Part shown: positions 60,206-64,000 of the stretch, in pieces
Layout of the letters: each line of letters starts with the position of its first letter
Numbering within the stretch: position 1 is the stretch's first letter
Source of the DNA: Methanolinea sp.
GTDB lineage: Archaea > Halobacteriota > Methanomicrobia > Methanomicrobiales > Methanospirillaceae
Direction: 5' to 3'
Assembly (NCBI GenBank): GCA_018262855.1
Contig: JADFDO010000010.1
Location: forward strand, 1 to 64,000
Length of the DNA: 64,000 nt
Program-made: the position numbers and the translations under genes
Notes under the pieces: generated by a model
What the model saw: only the letters and a program-made list of their open reading frames with translations
The model's database searches: none
What the model was told of the DNA's origin: nothing

Positions 60206-61330
60206 GTGAAGAAGAACCTCCTTATGTGGGACGAGACCCTCTTTCGTGACCCTGATGTCTTCGAGATCGACTACGTTCCCGAGCAGTTCAACTTCCGTGA
60301 GACCCAGATGAGGGAACTTGCATTCCAGATAAAGCCTGGATTGAGAGGGGGAAGGCCCCTCAATACCATATGCAGGGGTCTTCCCGGGACTGGCAAGACC
60401 ACGAGTGTAAAGAAACTTTTCACGGAGATCGAGGAGACCACGAAAAAACTTATTCCCATCCATATCAATTGCCAGATTGACAATACCAAGTTCGCAATCT
60501 TCTCCCAGATATATCGAAAGCTCTCGGGACATCTCCCCCCGGCATCCGGGACATCGTTCAAACAGGTCTTCGATGCAATCGCAAGAATCCTTGCAAAAGA
60601 GGAACAGGTTCTCCTTGTCGCACTCGACGATGCAAATTATCTCCTGTATGAGAACGAGATAAACAAGGTCCTGTATACCCTGCTCCGCTCACACGAGGCA
60701 TATCCCGGCACTCGGGTGGGTGTGATTGTAATCGTCAGCGATATGGACGTTGATATGGGAAAGGAGGTGGATGCACGTGTATCATCGGTCTTCCGCCCCA
60801 CTGAGATCTACTTCCCCCCCTATACCATCGACGAGTCGAGAACAATTATCGGAGAACGCGTGATGCAGGGGCTCTATCCCGGATGCCTTTCCCAGGCCAT
60901 GTTTGACCTCGTCGTCGAACAGACACAGAAGAGTGGGGATCTCAGGGTAGGGGTTGACCTGCTGAAAAGGGCTACCCTCAACGCCGAGAAGAGGGCGAGC
61001 AGGGTTATCGAGCGGGAGGACATCTGCAGTGCATATACTATTTCACGCTACCTTCACCTCTCTTATTCCGTCAAGACATTGAGGACCGAGGAGAAGGCAC
61101 TGCTTGCGGCGCTTGCTGCCCATGCCGGAAGCGGCGGGGAGATGAATGCAGGAGAGGTCTATAAATCTGTAAAAGAGGGATCAACGCTTGGATATACCCG
61201 TTTTTATGAAATCGTAAAAAAATTCGATGCCATGCGGCTGGTGAACCTCGAATACAGGGAGGGGAAAGGCCGGACAAGGGTGATAAGCCTCAGGTACGAT
61301 CCGGTAAAAATTCTCGAATATCTCTCCTGA
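60206..61330 (+). CDS. cdc6: Orc1/Cdc6-type replication initiator
   Basis: This is a 374-residue AAA+ protein. Walker A is RGLPGTGKTTSVKK, the Walker B region is LLVALDDANYLL, and sensor-2/arginine and C-terminal winged-helix segments follow (LLAALAAHAGSGGEMNAGEV, GYTRFYEIVKKFDAMRLVNL). Archaeal members bind origin repeats and load MCM. Walker B has DD-A-N rather than the usual DE, as in the second-type Orc1/Cdc6 of methanogens, so ATP hydrolysis may be altered. The GTG start at 60206 follows GGAGGCGAG; upstream ATG codons at 60068 and 60143 overlap or crowd the preceding gene. No clear origin repeats were found nearby. Confidence 0.9.
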   Translation: MKKNLLMWDETLFRDPDVFEIDYVPEQFNFRETQMRELAFQIKPGLRGGRPLNTICRGLPGTGKTTSVKKLFTEIEETTKKLIPIHINCQIDNTKFAIFSQIYRKLSGHLPPASGTSFKQVFDAIARILAKEEQVLLVALDDANYLLYENEINKVLYTLLRSHEAYPGTRVGVIVIVSDMDVDMGKEVDARVSSVFRPTEIYFPPYTIDESRTIIGERVMQGLYPGCLSQAMFDLVVEQTQKSGDLRVGVDLLKRATLNAEKRASRVIEREDICSAYTISRYLHLSYSVKTLRTEEKALLAALAAHAGSGGEMNAGEVYKSVKEGSTLGYTRFYEIVKKFDAMRLVNLEYREGKGRTRVISLRYDPVKILEYLS

Positions 61331-61343
61331 TCTTTTTTATATT

Positions 61344-61363
61344 AAAATCGCATGTGCAATTTT
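61344..61363 (+). terminator. imperfect hairpin after cdc6
   Basis: Bases 61344-61352 (aaaatcgca) and 61355-61363 (tgcaatttt) form a stem with one mismatch and a two-base loop, ending in a T run. It resembles the hairpin at 41184-41203 (aaaatcgc...gcgatttt), so it may be a recurring terminator type in this genome. A second inverted pair (cgcatg at 61349 and catgcg at 61371) overlaps it. Confidence 0.4.
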
Positions 61364-61402
61364 CATTTTGCATGCGTATGTCTCGATGGAAATCATGTGA
61401 TT

Positions 61403-61410
61403 TTTTATAA
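61403..61410 (+). promoter_or_regulatory. TATA box of mch
   Basis: The element ttttataa lies 44-51 bases upstream of the mch ATG. Initiation about 25 bases later (near 61433) would leave a leader of roughly 20 bases without a clear ribosome site. Confidence 0.45.
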
Positions 61411-61453
61411 AACGAACATTTGATAACTCTTATCACTTCCAGAGTTATGTTCT

Positions 61454-62419
61454 ATGGTAAAGGGGGTACTCCACGTGCTCAGTGTAAACGAACTTGCCCT
61501 TGAGATTTTTGAAAACCTGGCGGAATACGCCGAAGAATTCAACGCCGCATACCATGAACTTGATAACGGGGCCCGTATCATCGATTGCGGGGTTAGCACC
61601 CGGGGCGGCTATGCCGCAGGTCGTGCCTTCACCGAGATCTGCATGGGTGGGCTGGGAGAAGTCAACTTCAGAATGGCCAATATTTTGGAGTTCCCCCTTC
61701 CCTTCATCGATGTCTTCACCGATTTCCCGTCAGTCTCATGCCTTGGCGCCCAGAAAGCAGGATGGACGATCAAGCATAATAATTATTTTGCAATGGGGAG
61801 CGGCCCTGCAAGAGCCTTATCCCTCAAACCCAAGCACACCTTCGAAGTCATAGGATACGAGGATGATTTTGATTCAGCGGTGATAGCACTCGAGAGCGAC
61901 CACCTTCCGAATGGCGAGGTTATGGAGAAGATAGCGGAGGACTGCCACGTTGACGTCGGAAATGTCTGTGCTGTTGTGGCACCCACGGCATCAATCGTAG
62001 GTTCCATCCAGGTTGCAGGCAGGTGCGTGGAAACTGCCATATACAAACTGAACGAGCTCCACTTCGATACCAGGAAGATAAGCGCAGCATTCGGCTGTGC
62101 ACCGCTTCCCCCGGTCAGAGGGTCGAAACTGGCTATGGGTGTCACGAATGATGCGACCATATACCATGGGCGGATCATGCTCACCATGAAAGCTCCTGAG
62201 ATAAAGGACTACCTCGAAAAGATCCCGAGTAACAAATCAAAGGGATATGGAAAGCCGTTCAACGATATCTTCAAGGAGGCGGGCTATGACTTTTACAAGA
62301 TCGATACCTCCCTCTTCTCTCCCGCGGAAGTGGTAATCAACGAGACCTCTGAAGGTGTCGTGTATCACTGCGGTGCAGTCAACCCGACCGTGACGCTCAA
62401 GTCGTTCGGGCTCACCTGA
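61454..62419 (+). CDS. mch: methenyl-tetrahydromethanopterin cyclohydrolase
   Basis: This 321-residue enzyme interconverts methenyl- and formyl-H4MPT in the CO2-reducing pathway of methanogenesis. Family landmarks are LDNGARIIDCGVSTRGGYAA, AGRAFTEICMGGLGEVNF, YFAMGSGPARALSLKP, GCAPLPPVRGSKLAMGVTND and DFYKIDTSLFSPAEVVINET. The length is normal and the protein is cytoplasmic. It has its own promoter and is followed by a strong terminator. Confidence 0.97.
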   Translation: MVKGVLHVLSVNELALEIFENLAEYAEEFNAAYHELDNGARIIDCGVSTRGGYAAGRAFTEICMGGLGEVNFRMANILEFPLPFIDVFTDFPSVSCLGAQKAGWTIKHNNYFAMGSGPARALSLKPKHTFEVIGYEDDFDSAVIALESDHLPNGEVMEKIAEDCHVDVGNVCAVVAPTASIVGSIQVAGRCVETAIYKLNELHFDTRKISAAFGCAPLPPVRGSKLAMGVTNDATIYHGRIMLTMKAPEIKDYLEKIPSNKSKGYGKPFNDIFKEAGYDFYKIDTSLFSPAEVVINETSEGVVYHCGAVNPTVTLKSFGLT

Positions 62420-62441
62420 TCCGGTCGTTTCGTGTAGATAT

Positions 62442-62475
62442 GCCCGCAGGCTCCTTGCGGGCTTCGTTTTTCTTT
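62442..62475 (+). terminator. GC-rich hairpin terminator after mch
   Basis: A 7-bp perfect stem (gcccgca at 62442-62448 with tgcgggc at 62456-62462) is followed by a T-rich tail (ttcgtttttctttt). It lies 22 bases beyond the mch stop. Confidence 0.65.
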
Positions 62476-62592
62476 TCACACCGCTGCCCTTTGAAAGGTT
62501 GTTCTCCGGATATACCCAGATTATCCCCGGGATATACCGTGATCCTTACCATCAGGGACAACAATCTCAGCATCAAGGAACGAGCAGCCGAT

Positions 62593-63252
62593 ATGGACAC
62601 ACTCCGGGATGCCTGGAACAGGGATTATTCAGTGAGGGGTCGGCGCTGGGCAGGATTATCTGAAAGACTCCCCCCTGTCTCTGGATCCGACCGGGTGCTC
62701 GAAATCGGCTGCGGCGACGGGAAGACGCTCGTTGCGCTGGCGGGAACTGGACGATCACCCCCTGGCAATGATGGGGAGGGTCCTGAAATAGTGGGCCTTG
62801 ATTTCTCCATGGCGGCCCTCCGCCTGTGTTCCCATGCTGCAGGGGGGTATGCAAATATCACTCTTGTGTGCGCCGATGGTTCTAGCCTCCCGTTCGCTGA
62901 TTCTTCCTTTGATACCGTGCTTCTCATCCATGTTCTTGGCCATGCCCTATATCCTTCAAGGGTATTGATTTGCCAGGAGGCGGAAAGGGTGGTCCGGACG
63001 AAAGGTTTGATCATCATCCGTGTCTTTTCGGCGAACGACTTCCGTGCGGGAAAAGGGGAGGAGATCGAAGAGAGGACCTATCTCCGCGGCGACGGCACCT
63101 TCACCCATTATTTTCACAAAGATGAGATCTCTTCTTTCAACCCGTTGCTTTCCGTGCTATCCATTGAGACCTGCTCCTGGAACCTTAAAATCCGTGGGAC
63201 AACCTACCCCCGGGAAGAGTTCCATGCAATTCTTAGGAAAGATAATTCATGA
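62593..63252 (+). CDS. class I SAM-dependent methyltransferase
   Basis: This is a 219-residue methyltransferase: motif I is VLEIGCGDGKTLVALAG, motif II region is IVGLDFSMAALRLCSHAA, then VCADGSSLPFADSSFDTVLL and RVVRTKGLIIIRVFSANDF. It resembles the archaeal Methyltransf_11 group. The substrate is unknown, and tRNA, cofactor or small-molecule targets are all possible. The start at ATG 62593 precedes the folded domain; the frame is open upstream through the mch terminator, which is not plausible coding DNA. Confidence 0.8.
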   Translation: MDTLRDAWNRDYSVRGRRWAGLSERLPPVSGSDRVLEIGCGDGKTLVALAGTGRSPPGNDGEGPEIVGLDFSMAALRLCSHAAGGYANITLVCADGSSLPFADSSFDTVLLIHVLGHALYPSRVLICQEAERVVRTKGLIIIRVFSANDFRAGKGEEIEERTYLRGDGTFTHYFHKDEISSFNPLLSVLSIETCSWNLKIRGTTYPREEFHAILRKDNS

Positions 63253-63347
63253 TCATCTACAGCGACGGTCCCATTGAGAGAGACGAGATGTGTGAAATCC
63301 GATGGATGAATTTAATACCCTCACGGGTGAAACTTTCAGGCTGTTCC

Positions 63348-63421
63348 GGGCCCGTGGTCTAGTCGGTTATGACGTCGCCCTTACACGGCGGAGGTCGCCG
63401 GTTCGAATCCGGCCGGGCCCA
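63348..63421 (+). tRNA. tRNA-Val (anticodon TAC)
   Basis: The 74-base sequence folds as a cloverleaf. The acceptor arm is gggcccg (63348-63354) with cgggccc (63414-63420) and discriminator A at 63421. There is a D arm with agtcggttat, an anticodon loop cttacac with anticodon TAC, and a T arm with gttcgaatc. The CCA end is not encoded, as is common in archaea. A TATA-like tttaatacc lies about 35 bases upstream. Confidence 0.95.
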
Positions 63422-63896
63422 TATTCTCTTCTTTTGGTGATCAGGGGATTGGTTTGTATTGCGTTTTTGTATTCTTTAGGGACATACTAAGCCAATCTCC
63501 GGGTTATCCTGAAATATTTTGAAATTTCAGGCTTGGGTTATCATTTCTTCCATTGTTGATGAACCTTACAATACCCCCTTTGATACCTCCTGCACAGACC
63601 GGTCTGGTGGCTGGTAAAGGTATTTCAGGATACTCCAGGATTTAAAAAAATCAGAAAACCAAAAATTATATAAAGAAGAGCATGCGGCACCATACGAAAA
63701 TGATAAAAAAATTAATCGGATATTATGCGTTCTCTGGTAAATCTGTCCCATCATCCTGCTTGAAATGATGAGAGAATGATTTTTTGACGAAAATAAAAAA
63801 TTGTTGAATATTTGTTGTTTTTTTATTTTGTTCGTTTTTCTTAGTTTTTTTTACTTGCGAAACCATAAGGCTCCCGTTTGGCAATTCCGTCTTAAA
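63422..63896. other. AT-rich intergenic region with small inverted repeats
   Basis: No gene is supported here. It has an 8-bp hairpin (cctgaaat at 63508-63515 with atttcagg at 63524-63531) and a perfect 12-base palindrome (cagaccggtctg at 63595-63606). The hairpin motif returns near 63624 as tatttcaggata. The section 63780-63860 is a run of A/T-rich sequence that should contain a promoter. Confidence 0.45.
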
Positions 63897-64000
63897 ATGT
63901 CTGACGCATGCAAAAAGAGACCTGAAAAATCCACTTTGGACTGCTGCATTTATATAGATGAAGATGAAATGAAATTTTTGGTGCACCGTTCAGCGGGCGA
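63897..64000 (+). CDS. possible start of a gene running off the window
   Basis: From ATG 63897 the frame stays open to the window end (MSDACKKRPEKSTLDCCIYI then DEDEMKFLVHRSAG). The composition looks protein-like after a long AT-rich leader. No ribosome site is visible and the family cannot be told. Confidence 0.35.
   Translation, partial: MSDACKKRPEKSTLDCCIYIDEDEMKFLVHRSAG

Noticed and set aside
63723-63986. 87-codon minus-strand frame at the window end
   Set aside because: It runs through a poly-A/T stretch that yields Lys/Phe runs and is more likely promoter DNA for a plus-strand gene.

Overview
The window is a stretch of a methanogenic archaeon's chromosome, most likely from the order Methanomicrobiales (Methanoregula, Methanolinea or Methanosphaerula type). 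Support: methenyl-H4MPT cyclohydrolase, methanogenesis marker protein 12, four-subunit pyruvate:ferredoxin oxidoreductase, archaeal ribosomal proteins (L7Ae, S28e, L24e), EF-1alpha, Orc1/Cdc6, archaeal cobalamin genes and a CCA-less tRNA-Val. Many genes have ATG, GTG or TTG starts preceded by GGAG/GGTGA ribosome sites; others look leaderless with a TATA box about 25 bases upstream.

Layout. 1-900: a decayed gene and a RelE-type toxin/antitoxin pair. 1-4.6 kb: nucleotide-sugar genes (UDP-HexNAc 6-dehydrogenase, C4 epimerase, UDP-GlcNAc 2-epimerase). 4.7-9.9 kb: a surface protein, a GNAT protein, a double-Cache lipoprotein and a second epimerase. 10-14.3 kb: threonine dehydratase convergent with a four-gene block: STAS protein, 5TM-LYT/PP2C phosphatase, RsbW-like ATPase and Clp1/Grc3-like kinase. 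14.3-19.1 kb: gene-poor DNA on both sides of a XerA-type recombinase. 19-24.8 kb: a REC-PAS regulator, DUF5806, MobB (with a MoaE-like tail), GlmM, acylphosphatase and a Cas1 homologue without cas2 or CRISPR. 25-31.5 kb: two aryl-CoA ligases with an ACT protein, an HPS-RraA fusion, a nitroreductase and a DUF3821-like surface protein. 31.5-37.5 kb: TraB, YkgJ-type and GuaA-glutaminase genes, cobalamin genes cobT and cobZ-cobS, and a sulfite-reductase-like protein. 37.6-48.8 kb: EF-1alpha, S10 and Agl23-like protein; CetZ with a membrane coiled-coil protein; and a four-gene envelope-glycan/lipid operon. 48.9-52.9 kb: L7Ae-S28e-L24e-Ndk, a nitrilase, threonine synthase and a membrane-anchored protein. 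53-57 kb: porCDAB and methanogenesis marker 12. 57-64 kb: a third epimerase, ApgM, a zinc-ribbon protein, Orc1/Cdc6, Mch, a methyltransferase, tRNA-Val and an AT-rich tail.

Together these genes cover central methanogen metabolism (por, mch, mmp12, apgM), cofactor synthesis (cobalamin; molybdopterin or related), threonine synthesis and use, surface-glycan building (three epimerases, dehydrogenase, WecB, GlmM, Agl23, GT2, flippase, DUF2298) and information processing. The most unusual parts are the bacterial-style partner-switching block joined to an RNA-kinase-like gene, the solo Cas1, the CetZ/membrane-protein pair and the gene-poor region beside the recombinase. All functions are inferred from reading motifs by eye; no database search was run.
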